A DNA stretch of 64,000 bases, from assembly GCA_000827325.1 (NCBI GenBank), contig KN832885.1, forward strand, positions 620,001 through 684,000, in the 5' to 3' direction. Source of the stretch: Oidiodendron maius Zn. Taxonomy: Eukaryota; Ascomycota; Leotiomycetes; Myxotrichaceae. Below the pieces are notes generated by a model. That model made no database searches. It was not told where the DNA came from and was given only the letters and a program-made list of their open reading frames with translations. Shown one piece after another: positions 53,370-64,000 of the stretch. Within the stretch, counting starts at the first letter, position 1. Each line of letters opens with the position of its first letter. The position numbers were made by a program, and so were the translations under genes.

Positions 53370-53970
53370 TTTGAGATAGGATTTCGTTGTTGGGCAAAGT
53401 ATTCAGGACATTTAAGAATGATGGTAAATTTGAGTCATTTATGACATCTTCTCGTCCCTATTTATATTCATTGCTGCCACAAAAGCTTGCGACCGTACTG
53501 CAGTAAAGATGTCATTATCTGGAGGCAGGAAGCGCAACTTCAACCAGCTAGTCCCAGCCTGGCCGAATTCTTCAAATATGACTACTGAATTAGGGAATGA
53601 ACTAGCCACTGAGCAGATATTATCGATGCTATTATTTTCCTGTGTTCCCGAATAGAGCTAGTGGTTAAATTTGGATTCATGGTGGCGATTTGGTGGGAAA
53701 CTCATCGCAGACAGCGAGAACCGATCAACCGCGGACTTTCCGATTTAGGCTCAATTTCTTGCTTTCTTAATATGGTTAGCGGACAATGACAGCCAATAGC
53801 CGTCACGAACACAGGACTCGTAAGCCGCGAAAAGTACTGCCTTATGACACAATCTTGAGGGACTAAAGAGAAAACGGCAAATATATTTTATATCATTTCC
53901 CTAACTTAAACCTGTTCTTAAGATTATTTCTTCAACATTATGTGGCATATAGCTTAGACTCCACTGCATC
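53370..53970. promoter_or_regulatory. Divergent promoter SDR / regulator
   Basis: About 600 bp between divergent starts of the short-chain dehydrogenase and a putative transcription regulator, an arrangement that often means the regulator controls the enzyme. No binding site could be named. Confidence 0.4.
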
Positions 53971-55932
53971 ATGGATTCCACTCCGGCGGAGGTGGTTTTC
54001 TCGCTTTGTGCAGATTCAGATAAGACCGTGGATCCTCGGGTGGGCTTATATCGCTATTCAAATGGCCCAATAAAAGTACCTGGTCCTTGGAAAAGAGGGC
54101 GACCCAGAGGGAGTAAGTTCTAGTGTATGATTCAGTAATATCATTATAACTGTCCTGACGTAAATTTAGGAGCCACCAAGAATGGGCCGAAGCAACATGG
54201 CGGTGAGGAGACTGAGTCGGTACCCCCGTGGTTTCAATTTGTCAACATCTCAATGCAATCCACGCACATTGATGAGATATCTCGAGCAACTATCCGCAAA
54301 CATGCGAAACTCAGTCAAAGCCGCCAGAGGAGGCGTCATTATAAATCCATTGCCAATCACCTCGAGATACAGCAACAAGATGCTGCTGACGCTAAAGATC
54401 GATCCCTGGTGATTGCGCCCAAGATAAATCTATCGCAGATTTTCGATGTGGATCCATTTAACACATCACCCGTCAAGTTACAGCCATATATGCATGACTT
54501 TCTTTTGTACTGTAAGTGTTGAGTCATTCTAGGACGTATATTATTGGAGAAGCAAAATGCTGATAGGCAAATCAAGATTCCACCACAACTTGGAAGTACG
54601 TTTATTCACTGGAGACGTTAGCAGGAATCAATCCCGTCTCAGAATACTGGATTCCGCTAGCATTTCAAGATGCTGCTCTCCTTCATTCCCTTATCGGATG
54701 TGCGGCAGTATATATTTCAGGATATACAAGTGTTAGGAACGGTTTAAAGGGTTTGGTACACCTGCAAACAGCTATTTCTATTGTCAATGAACGACTCAAA
54801 ACAAGACAGGATGTCATGCCTCGAGGTATTATCCCTGTCATTGCATGCATAGCTATCCTCGAAGTAAGTGAAATTAGTCTTATATTGCTTGCTTCCTTCT
54901 TGATTAACACTCTTCGCTAACTGCAAGCAGAAAGGCTCGGGTCGTCACGAAAATTGGCAGATTCATATGAAGGGTTTGAAACGGCTCGTTGATATATATG
55001 GCGGAGTTGAAAGCCTTTATTCCGACCCGTTGTTCCTCAGTAAGATTTATCGGTATGCGTGTGCCTTCCCCAAGTTCTATCACGAGCACCATTTAGTGGC
55101 TAAGGTAACACTATCACGCAGGGCGGATCTTTATGGTTCACTCGATACTGTGCAAGTACCTTATTTCAACAAACCATGTCAACTTTTATCCGTCTTGCCC
55201 CCCCGTGGCACGTTTCGTAGTGCGGGGTTCAACAACATCGACAAGTCTATCAACCTAGGCACACCTCTTCGTAGTTCCATCTATCAACTCGAAGATGCTA
55301 TACCCTTCTGGACAAATAATGATGACTCTCCTTTGTACGTCACGGGTGCCCCAGGGGAGAGTAATAAGGCCCAAAAGGAGAAGCCCAGTCCCGCCGAGGC
55401 TGCGAGGATACGTGACTTACTAACAGATGTTCAATACACCCTCCTCCGGGCTAAGTTTGAAACGAAATCTGATGGCGATTGGGATAACCGGATTCTTGAG
55501 TTTTGCCGAATTACGCTCATCATGTTCTCGTTGACCATTCTCGACGAACGTGGCCCTTCGTCATCTGTCGGCCTAAAGATAGGCGACTTACTTCGGGGGA
55601 TACTCAATGACATGATATCTCAATCGCAATACACTACTCATAGACTGATTTCCGCAGCATCGTTACCTCTCCCGGCTGACTTTATCCTGTGGGCAATCTT
55701 TATTGCTGCTAGTGTCATGGCGACAACGGAGTCTGGTTCCGACACCCAAGGCTGGCTGTTGAAGTTATTTGCGGAAATTTCCACTTCTATTTGGGGGGAC
55801 GATATCCATGACTGGCATGATTTGAAACCCTGCTTAAGTCAGTATCTATGGGTGTCAAGTATCCACGACACAAGTTGTCATTGGCTGTGGTGTGAGGTGT
55901 CAAAAATAAGAAGGACTGCGGGCTTTACTTGA
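53971..55932 (+). CDS. Fungal regulator, DUF3468/Fungal_trans_2-like, no zinc cluster
   Basis: Nuclear regulator of the fungal-specific transcription-factor type often annotated as tachykinin-family or DUF3468. Exons 53971-54112, 54170-54511, 54577-54863 and 54931-55932 give 590 aa with all phases closing. The N-terminus has a basic patch (PWKRGRPRG, an AT-hook-like string) in place of a Zn2Cys6 cluster. Then come FQFVNISMQS and RKHAKLSQSRQRRRHYKS, the family's start pattern, and the helical regulatory domain (HDFLLYYSTTTWKYVYSLET, LKGLVHLQTAISIVNERL, IACIAILE, HMKGLKRLVDIYGG). It sits next to the SDR gene in divergent order and may control it and the neighbouring enzymes. Confidence 0.82.
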
Positions 55933-57671
55933 GTTTTATCTAATTTCTCGTTATTCTGTTGATCTCCGGTTTCATTACTCGAAATATATTCCTACTACCC
56001 ACTATACAGTCTAAGGATTTGGCCAAGAACAACGAGATTTCTAAGTTGGGGCAATTGCATACTCGCAGAATAAGAGCTACAGCTAGAATCTAAAATAAGT
56101 CGGTACCTGGTCTGCAGAGTCGCCACTTCCCGCGATTCTCAAAATCACGTGTTCCTCTGGCCTTACTTTTGTCGGCTGGCTACTAATGTGCTACAATATG
56201 AGAGTGTAAGTAAATAGCCCGTTACATTGGAGAAGTTCTACAGATTCTTTATGTTCAGCATACAAACGATGCTTTTTGAGCTTGCCTATGAGTCTAGTCA
56301 TCTTGTAGCTTGAGGTTGTCCGTCCCGCTAGAGCATAAATCCAAAGTGACTGTGTCAATACGAAAAATACTTTCATATATGTACAGCATGATACTGTACT
56401 TATATTGTACACTTTCCTGCTCCTCCTCTTCTCCTCGCTGGTGCGTACTTACAGTATTGCTATCACAACCACTTCCCCAGACTTGACCAGTACGAAGTCT
56501 GGGGGTTGCATGTGATATCCTTCAAAAACACCTTATTCAGCTGTAGCAGGGGAACCACGGAAGGGGCAGGATGCAGAAAACACTTTGCCTGGAAGGAAAG
56601 GAAGCACATTTCTGCCTACGTAAATGGACTCTCGCACCTGCGCAAGCGGTCGGAAATAGCGGGTGCTTTTGGTGCCATACAGGGGTTCGCTTGTGCTCGA
56701 CACATGTGGTGCCGAGAGTACCAACATTTTGTCATTTGTACGACGCACTACTGCTGTGCCATGAAGCAACAGAAATCCCTCGCTTCGTAACCACACCAAT
56801 CCTTGGTCCGAATTTAGGCCAACCTGTGGTGAGGTTCCGGGGTGTGATTCGTGCACTGGGCTTGTGATCTTGGCTGTGTTGGTGGCTGCGGCGAGCTACT
56901 GTTGGCAAAGGCCGGGTAGCTACAACCCGAAGATTCCAGGTATGCTGCCTGGGAGATCCGTTGGGGAATCAGAGTCAGGTATTAGGCAATGTTGTGATGT
57001 GGTCTTGCTATGGAAATACTACATATTGAATGAAAAATAGAGTGCCATGATATCCCAATATTCAAGGGTTTGTTGCCGAGTTCTGCGTAAGCCTGGTGAT
57101 TGCCATAAAAGAGCGCATATTATGAGAGCATGAAGCGACCGGCAATCGAGGAGGCTCAACTAAACTCAATCTGCAGAGTAATTAATCAGAGAGATAAGAC
57201 TCGTTGAATTATTCTGGAAAATGACTCTCGCTATCGTGGAAACCTCAATTGAAGCCGGTAAGAGCTTCAGTAGGCCAAAATGACGATTTCAATCCTCACC
57301 AACAAATTGAGAAACATGTCAGACATCCAAATCCACAATTCTCACATCGCATCAAATACAACACAACTGGGGACACAGGCCAGATCATAGTCAAATAAAT
57401 TCATTTAAATTATAGTACATTATGCGGTGCTACCAGATAATTGCCCAGGGTTGGCAACCATCATGCACTGCAGAAATGAAGTACTCTTTACTTTCCTTGG
57501 TATTGGAAACCACATGTATAGATATTAAATTCTCTAAACCGATCATTCATGCAATGTGGGAATATTTCATCACAAACGCCTCCGGGTAGGGGGAATGCAG
57601 AGTCTGTTAGAAAGAGTGTCACATCACCATCACGACCGAATCCATCAGCCAGAACGACGCGGCCAAGGCGC
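55933..57671. other. Intergenic 1.7 kb, no gene supported
   Basis: Between the regulator and the HsbA-like gene. Overlapping frames on both strands at 56500-56870 show no family resemblance and no consistent splice pattern. No repeat or RNA gene recognised. Confidence 0.4.
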
Positions 57672-58520
57672 TTACAGGGCAAAGATGGCAGCGGCGAGAG
57701 CAGCAACACCTCCGACGACGCCATTGAAGCTGTGTGAAGAAGCAGCGCCGGTGAACGGGGGTGCGGTGGTGGTGGTAGCACCGGTTCCAGTTCCGGAGGC
57801 AGCACCAGTGCCAGAGGCAGCGCCGGAGGCAGCAGTCGTTTGGGAAGTGGCGGCGGCAGTGGTGGTGCCAGCAGGTGAAGAGGCGGTGGTGGTGCCAGCA
57901 GGTGAAGAGGCAGTGGTGGAACCAGCTGGGGAGGAAGACGGGGTGGAGGAAGATCCGGCAGAGCCCGTGGCAGTGGCCACATCAGCGAAGGCCGAGATAC
58001 CGCTCTCAATGGCAGAGGTGACACCTCCAGCAAGAGAGCTGGCAATGGCCTGCAGCTCTGGGGCGACCTTTCCAGTCAGAGCAGAGGCAAGGGCCTTGGC
58101 GGCGGTGTCCTGGTCCTGGAGGTCCTTGTAGGTCTGGGCACCAGCGCCGGCGGCGACGATTTGGCTCTTCTTTGAGATCAGGTCGGTGATGGCGGACGAG
58201 ATATCGGAGGTCAGGGCCTGGACAGGAGTGGTCAGGCCGACAGCATCCGTATCAGAAAGGGTAGCAGAGGCATCCACGACCTGGACACCGCTGTTGGTGG
58301 TCGAGACGATGTCGTCAGAGGCAGACTGGATAGAGGAGACATCGCCGCCACTGTACGCCTTGATGGCAGTGTCAAGGGCGGTCACCTTATCGGTGATGGA
58401 GTTGATGACGCTGCTGATCGAAGCAATATCACGTTCAACAGGAGTTGGGTCGCGAGAGCCGACGGTTGGGGTGGCGACGGCGCCGAGAGCCAGGCCGATG
58501 GTGAGGATGGCGAACTGCAT
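57672..58520 (-). CDS. HsbA-like cell-wall protein with GPI-type tail
   Basis: Secreted protein of the hydrophobic surface-binding protein A / cell-wall galactomannoprotein group; HsbA of Aspergillus adsorbs to hydrophobic surfaces and recruits esterases. Single exon, 282 aa. Signal peptide MQFAILTIGLALGAVATP. The helical HsbA domain spans about 25-185, beginning DPTPVERDIASISSVINSI and including LSDTDAVGLTTPVQALTSDI. A Ser/Thr/Ala/Gly-rich stalk from about 190 carries near-copies of SSPAGTTTA. The end SSHSFNGVVGGVAALAAAIF fits a GPI-anchor signal, so it is probably attached to the wall or membrane. No cysteines are seen in the domain, as usual. The reverse strand has a long shadow frame caused by this biased sequence. 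Confidence 0.9.
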   Translation of the reverse strand: MQFAILTIGLALGAVATPTVGSRDPTPVERDIASISSVINSITDKVTALDTAIKAYSGGDVSSIQSASDDIVSTTNSGVQVVDASATLSDTDAVGLTTPVQALTSDISSAITDLISKKSQIVAAGAGAQTYKDLQDQDTAAKALASALTGKVAPELQAIASSLAGGVTSAIESGISAFADVATATGSAGSSSTPSSSPAGSTTASSPAGTTTASSPAGTTTAAATSQTTAASGAASGTGAASGTGTGATTTTAPPFTGAASSHSFNGVVGGVAALAAAIFAL

Positions 58521-61500
58521 TATGAGGTTTACGGGCTTGTGATGGAGATTTCTGTTCGCGGAGCAAGGAGGAGGAGGGCGACTGAGCGAGTGAATGAAAT
58601 TTGACAGCGAGTGTAGCAGCTGTAGGAGCAGGCCAAGCGTTTATATACGAGCAGAAACAGATTCGAGGACGATTGGCGGCCGCCCAGGGATCACTTTATA
58701 CTTGTATGCAATGGCTTGGGCCAACATCACAGCGGGGCCGCCATGGCGGCGGGCTAGGCTTTGCCTAATGGTACAGGAGGAGGTTGCTGGGGAAGGCGGG
58801 GAGCCGGGGGCTGCACACAAGAGAGACCTGCCCATCCCTGAGATCCTGGAATGGCCCAGAGTCTTGGAAAGGATTGCATCAGGGCGATGAAGCTGGCATC
58901 TCGGTGTTCCAGTCAGCCGCGGTTCCCGAGTTCGAGAAGTCCATGTGCTGGTCGCCTTGGCTGTTCCAGAAGCAGCGTAGCGTGCCATGTCTCAGCCGGG
59001 AAGGCCGCTGAGTGATTCACTTGAAAGTGAAGACTTGTGTGGTTGGGGTTTGTCCGGAGGATTACTGCTGTCGTCGTACTTCGTACTCGGATAGAAAGCG
59101 GTACTAAAGTAGAAGTCCTGTTCAGGGGTAAAGGGGTTTACGCGGGCTCATCATGTGACTCGAGCTCTCGCCACTGTTCTTACGCCATTCTCCATGAGCC
59201 TAGAACACTCTCGGGCTTGTAGATAAATATTAATAGCATCAATTGCGTGAACAATTGGCCTCAAAATGCTCTTCTTGTTTACCGTCGTCAAAATATTCAT
59301 ACGAAATCAGACCTGCATGAATCGGCACCACGTCCCCCCTGGAGGCGCGACACTCACTCAATAACAGCCTTTTCACGTGTCTATTCATCCTCGGCAGGAC
59401 AACCGACATCACGACAACTAGCGAGGGCCCGATCCAAGCGAAGATCCTCCTTGTGTGATTCGTGCCCTCTTTTGCTCCTCTTTCCCCACGGGGGGGACCA
59501 ATGTACGTAGTAACAACAGATGCTCAGACTCTCAGGCGGCGCTGTCTTGGATCCCCAGGGTCGGGTCTATCCCTCTATCCAATTATCCTTCCTCTGCCCA
59601 GCCTATTACGCATAATTACCATGCCATCCTCTCATCTGGAGCCAGTCTTCATTCGTCCTGACTCTCAAAGCCCTGTTTTTGTTACGTACGGACAACTCGG
59701 GGATTTCGTGCCTTCCAGCCTGCTTCCACAAAGCCCTGGGTCAACTACAAGAGGCACCGTGCTGCCCCTGCGATTCTCGGTCCCTGCACGTTGGTCTATG
59801 CTGTGTAGTGCGCCTGGAGGCAATTACGGAAGCATTGCTGGCGGAGGCCCGGAAATGTTCGTACTGCTGGCGACGGTACATTACCGTGGTGTCACTACCA
59901 GGAACAGCGCGATTTAATTTCTCTCCTGATTTTCTGGAATGTTCCAATGTTCCTCGGACCTACCGGACTGTAATCCAGCTCTGCCGTACTAAGTAAGAGA
60001 GGAAGGTGCACAATTCAAATCATTCGGCAAGCCGACACATTAATAGCAGATGCATAAAAAGCACAGATAGATTTTTTATGCTGTACCTCTGGCACTTGTT
60101 GCCGGAATCTTCTCGGACCTGCATTGGTAGTGTGGGTCTGCATATTTCAGGCCTTTGTGTTTCTATGGTGCCAAGCAAACCGCATGTGAGCTAAGTACCG
60201 AGGGACTACTGTCCATCAAACGGAGAACAACCACCGCTCGATATCATATATCCCCTACACCTCTCTAGTCCCTGTTATAACTCATTCCACCACACTATGC
60301 CTGATACAGAGACTGTGATTGCAATCTTAATTTAAACGTTTAGAAATAAATAGTGGCGTTATTTTAGGAAGGCAGTATACATTTCGTACACCATATCGTA
60401 TCACCACATCGTATCACCTCAGTGGAAACGGAATCAGACGTAATAATTTAATCTCTCATATCCTGCCCTCGTACAGACTGACCCCCTCTACGACATCTCT
60501 TACCAAAAACGCATACGGCCCTCTGCCAATCAACCTCCTTGACTGGTCTTTATTGGCGTATGTTAAATGATCGTCTTCCACTCACTTTGAAACACCTGTT
60601 GTTTCTAGCAATAATGAATGCAGTACCATAGTCAATCCATACAACAGTACCCTACCCCATAATCCCGTCTCCGGCACTGTTTAAAGATCTGCTATTTGAA
60701 AACTCTTTATTATTAGATCCTGGCCTCCTCGTCATGTGTCATCTTCCGAGCCGAGCCCGCATCTCATGCCTCAGATCGGATCGGCATCAAATGGTACGGC
60801 TCGCAAAATCTTCGGGTCTGTGAGATACTGCCTGCTTTCAAACAACACTTAGCTGCTTGGCTGAGACGCTATCGGTTGGACAAAACTCAAATTTGCACCC
60901 TCTGTCTCCCCCAGGCAGCGTTCTAGAACCCCTGGCCGCCCGCCAGTGGAGATGACGAAAGCGCCTTGGATGCACAAAAGCTGCATGAAAGTGGATGCTG
61001 TGGCTTTTGTTAAATTGCTATTTGAGCGGGAGAGTGACACAGGGGTGAAGATGGATTTCATATGCGATTTTTTGAACGTTGATTCCGTAAATGCCTAGGT
61101 GCATGTGGACTTGCATGTGGACGTGCAGCGCATGGCCTGTCTTCTAGTTGCTGCTCTTTTTTCTTCGTCACTTTGATCAGGTATTCTGTTATCTTCACAC
61201 CATATGCTCACGTTCTATTCCTTCTCTGTTCCTTGGACCAGTCTGGTTTGCACCCGCTTGTCTAATAATCTATCTCTGAGTTTTCTATGAGTTTGAGGCA
61301 TTTCTCCTCGAAGGTGGCCTTGTTGCTACAGCTCAGCTATTACAAAAGTCATTCTGCAGCTGTTTTATTTGTATCTGTTTTGCGACATGAAGTATCATGA
61401 TCACATACCTCTCTCTTTTATCATGTGCTTTACTCAACTCTCACTTTCGAAACTACTCTAGGAGAGACTAATATCCACGATTTCGAGAAGTAGTTTCGCC

Positions 61501-62804
61501 TTGAAGCCGAGCAAGAATCACACGGTGGTGACCATAATGGCATTACCTCGAAGTTCCTAGGCATAAGCCGGTAATAATGATATACTTTCCGATATATATG
61601 TTCCCAATCTCACCTTAGTCCTGATCAACTTGATGAAGGACATGACACAGGCTCCTTTCTTGTCCATCGAGCTTCACCGATGCCAACTGTACAGTGGCTT
61701 CATCCTCAGTATTATTGCCCTCACTTTTTATTTCGGTTTCTACTAGTAATGCCTTATACAGAGGCTCTGCGAATTCGCCTACATTTCGTCTTCTTACAAA
61801 TACCTCCATTGCTTTCAAATCCTTGTCCAGTTTACCGCCAACCTAGCTTCAAACACCTAAACGCCGCATATTTCCCATGCCAAGAACTACAACTACACAC
61901 AGAGAAGTTTTATTACTCTCCAGTTCCGCCTTCAAGATAGTCGTTTACTACACGCAATCTCCGATCTGCCGTCTCTGGCCCTTACAATTCGATTCTAGCA
62001 TATCCTGAAAGCGACTGCGGCGGGACGGACAATCTCACAACGAATGGCTCAGAAATGGAAATCTTCATTGTGGGGTCATTTATTTCGTATCCCTGATAAG
62101 GCTCTGACCGTGATCGCGTCTCCTACGGGCGTATATGTGAATAATGCATAGCTATGCGTGGTTTGCGGATATAGGGTAAGGAGTCCAGTGTTGCAGAAAA
62201 GCTCTGCGTGTATTGTGGGTTTTCACGGCGCATACTGTCGATTGAAGGGACTGATTGAGTGCAGGTACGCTGTTGAGCTTTTGGTTTTGGGCCCATCCTC
62301 AGTCAGTGCGGCACTTTCTTAAGTGAACCGGGCTAATTCATCTCGAAACCGACATTAGATGGTTCAGAGAGGCAGAGGGAGTATCTCTCTTGCTCCTTAC
62401 CTGGCTATACATAATATTACGTAGTTGACCGCTAGTCACTCTAATTCATCTGATCAGAAACCACAAGCGCGGAAGCACGACTATGAAGAAGGCGAAAATG
62501 TAATAATCGATGAAAAGAAGAGACATGATAAGTATAAACACTCTTAAGTTCGGTATTATGGTGGTAAATAACTTGAAAATTAACTGCTGCAATCCAAATT
62601 ATGAAGGAAGCTTTGACGAAGTACTCAAAACCGAAATCAAACGAAAAGTATCGCGATCTCATACTCCTTACGATGACCGGGATGAAAGTATTTGATCCTC
62701 ACATATTTTAACTAAGACACGACACTATACCTCATACCGCTGGAAAGATTCCGCACAACACACTTATATTCGTGGATAGATAAAAGGTTGCGGTATGTAG
62801 CAAT
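58521..62804. other. Gene-poor stretch of 4.3 kb
   Basis: The longest gap in the window. Several frames of 60-150 codons occur at 59040-60000 and 60850-61060, but none shows a domain, a signal or a splice pattern that extends it. The part from 60250 to 62750 is AT-rich. No terminal repeats, transposase or tRNA was recognised. The first few hundred bases are the promoter of the HsbA-like gene, the last few the 3' flank of the DUF2235 gene. Confidence 0.45.
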
Positions 62805-64000
62805 CTAGATAGGGTCAACCTGAAGCGCATGCACAGTTCTAATGCGCCCTCTCAATATCCTCTCCAATTCAGTAGCCTTATACTCGGATATCTCACTCCC
62901 GTCTTTAAGGAGCCATGTGTTTTCTCTCAATCTCTGATTAATCACCTTGCTGGGCCAAGAAACGAATTCGCCCACTGCATTGGCAATTTTGGCTTTAACG
63001 ATGTTCCGATCATTGATGGACTCGTGGATATATTCATTGGTGTACATTGCATCATCGTTTTCGTCTGTATATTTCAAGGGCGTCCGGTTTGAGTATCCAA
63101 AGACGAAAGCTTCGATGTACTGAACCACTTCCCACGTCTCGTTCCGTCCGATGTCGGTGGGCCACGGTAAATCCCCGTGCTGTATTGGCGGTGGAGGATT
63201 GTCCATGAGATAGTCCAGATCAAAATCAAGCTGATTATGCTTGGTGCAGTTGGAGATCATCCATGCCAGAGTGATGTTCGACAGTCTAGGATCCGTGTCA
63301 CCGCCTCCAACATCACCATGGCCTCCGGAAAACCAGACTTGTAATAGCTCCTGATCGTCGACCTTGGCTGGACAGTGCCACAGAGTGGGTGAGAAGGCAT
63401 GCCTCGTCTCGTCCAGAGATAGTGCATGGAAAGCGTACCGGACTTCAGGAGACAGAGTTGTGTTGGGAAGCTCAAATTTCTCGCCAAACAGCCAGGAATT
63501 GAGGCGAGAGTCGTGAAAACCGACCGTGTCGAACACTCCGATGATCTGAATCGTGAAGCGTGGCAGTGGCGGCCTGAATCCAAGGCGCTTTCTAGTATCA
63601 TTGTCATAACTTAACTTCTTGTACTTGTAGTAATCGTTGTACACCGTACTAAAATTGTCCAAGCCTCGCGGGGTCAGAAGTCCCATATCGGCGACCAGCC
63701 CAGCAACCGCTCGAGCCGTGTACGCTCCTCGCGAGAAACCGAAAAAGTACAGCTCATCTCCGTCATCATAGTTCTCAGCTAGGAAGGCGTAGGCAGCTCT
63801 GACATTGGCACTTAGCCCGGCGCCGGATAGTCCTACGTGACCACTTTAGCAGAGGTTTGATTTATGACCTGCGAAACCTACTCACCGCCAATATACTGAT
63901 CAACAACACCAGTGCCGACGCCCTTTTGGTAGTACGTTATTTGAGGCACCGACATAATCACCCCATCTCTTTCGACCTTCGCATACTGTTTCAGGCAACG
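62805..64000 (-). CDS. DUF2235 alpha/beta-hydrolase (5' partial)
   Basis: Hydrolase of the DUF2235 (T6SS phospholipase effector Tle1-like) fold, common as intracellular proteins in fungi. Minus-strand exons 64000-63886 (open at the window edge) and 63832-62805 give 380 residues of the C-terminal part. The nucleophile elbow GFSRGAYTARAVAG follows ENYDDGDELYFF; the later catalytic Asp/His are probably in VFDTVGFHDS and HALSLDETRHAF or WFSGGHGDVGGG, all family-typical. The N-terminal part with the DGT.N motif lies outside the window. The intron is 53 nt, and the phase closes as GG|A. In bacteria the domain is a phospholipase; fungal substrates are unknown. Confidence 0.88.

Noticed and set aside
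56506-56867. Overlapping frames on both strands
   Set aside because: None resembles a protein family, and equal-length frames on both strands suggest chance.
57556-58131. Long plus-strand frame opposite the HsbA-like gene
   Set aside because: It is the antisense shadow of the biased Ser/Thr/Ala stalk; the minus strand has a signal peptide, a domain and a GPI signal.
59462-59917. 151-codon plus-strand frame in the gene-poor stretch
   Set aside because: It overlaps competing frames, shows no domain or splice extension and has composition like noncoding sequence.

Overview
This window is nuclear DNA of a filamentous ascomycete (Pezizomycotina). Coding sequences are dense and broken by short GT-AG introns of about 45-100 nt. 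The gene families are typical of these fungi: a HET-domain protein, an NLR-like ATPase, an HsbA-type cell-wall protein, fungal-only regulators and a mitochondrial carnitine carrier. I cannot place it below subphylum. I saw no rRNA, tRNA, CRISPR array or intact transposon. Exon joins below were built by hand from splice sites and reading-frame phase, and most close exactly in frame.

Left part (1-8.2 kb): a 5'-truncated Dal5-type MFS permease faces a thiamine-diphosphate enzyme. Then come the mitochondrial acylcarnitine carrier, and a divergent pair of an NDUFAF5-like methyltransferase and the peroxisomal E3 ligase PEX10. From 8.3 to 16.5 kb the DNA is accessory in character: an ankyrin remnant, an NLR-like protein (membrane segment, SesB-like hydrolase, NB-ARC and seven near-identical TPR units), a decayed MFS fragment and an intact DHA14-type MFS gene.

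Middle (16.6-37.5 kb): mostly housekeeping genes. These are dolichyl-diphosphatase, an RWD-RBR ubiquitin ligase (ITT1 type), an LAT-type amino-acid permease, mitochondrial leucyl-tRNA synthetase, a MARVEL-type membrane protein, an unrecognised charged-tail protein, a large SR-rich protein ending in a threefold Cys repeat, a PGA2-like ER protein and the small histone-fold protein CENP-S/MHF1.

Right part (38-64 kb): accessory again. A HET-domain gene is followed on the same strand by a 1,589-residue protein that joins an HSP90/histidine-kinase-type ATPase domain to a C-terminal DUF3883 domain with nuclease-like D...ExK residues. This pair, with the NLR upstream, is the most interesting content. 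Next is a small group resembling a metabolic cluster: a beta-lactamase-fold serine hydrolase divergent from an Old Yellow Enzyme, a tiny secreted protein with a Kex2-like site, a short-chain dehydrogenase and a regulator without a zinc cluster. An HsbA-like GPI protein, 4.3 kb without recognisable genes and a partial DUF2235 hydrolase finish the window.
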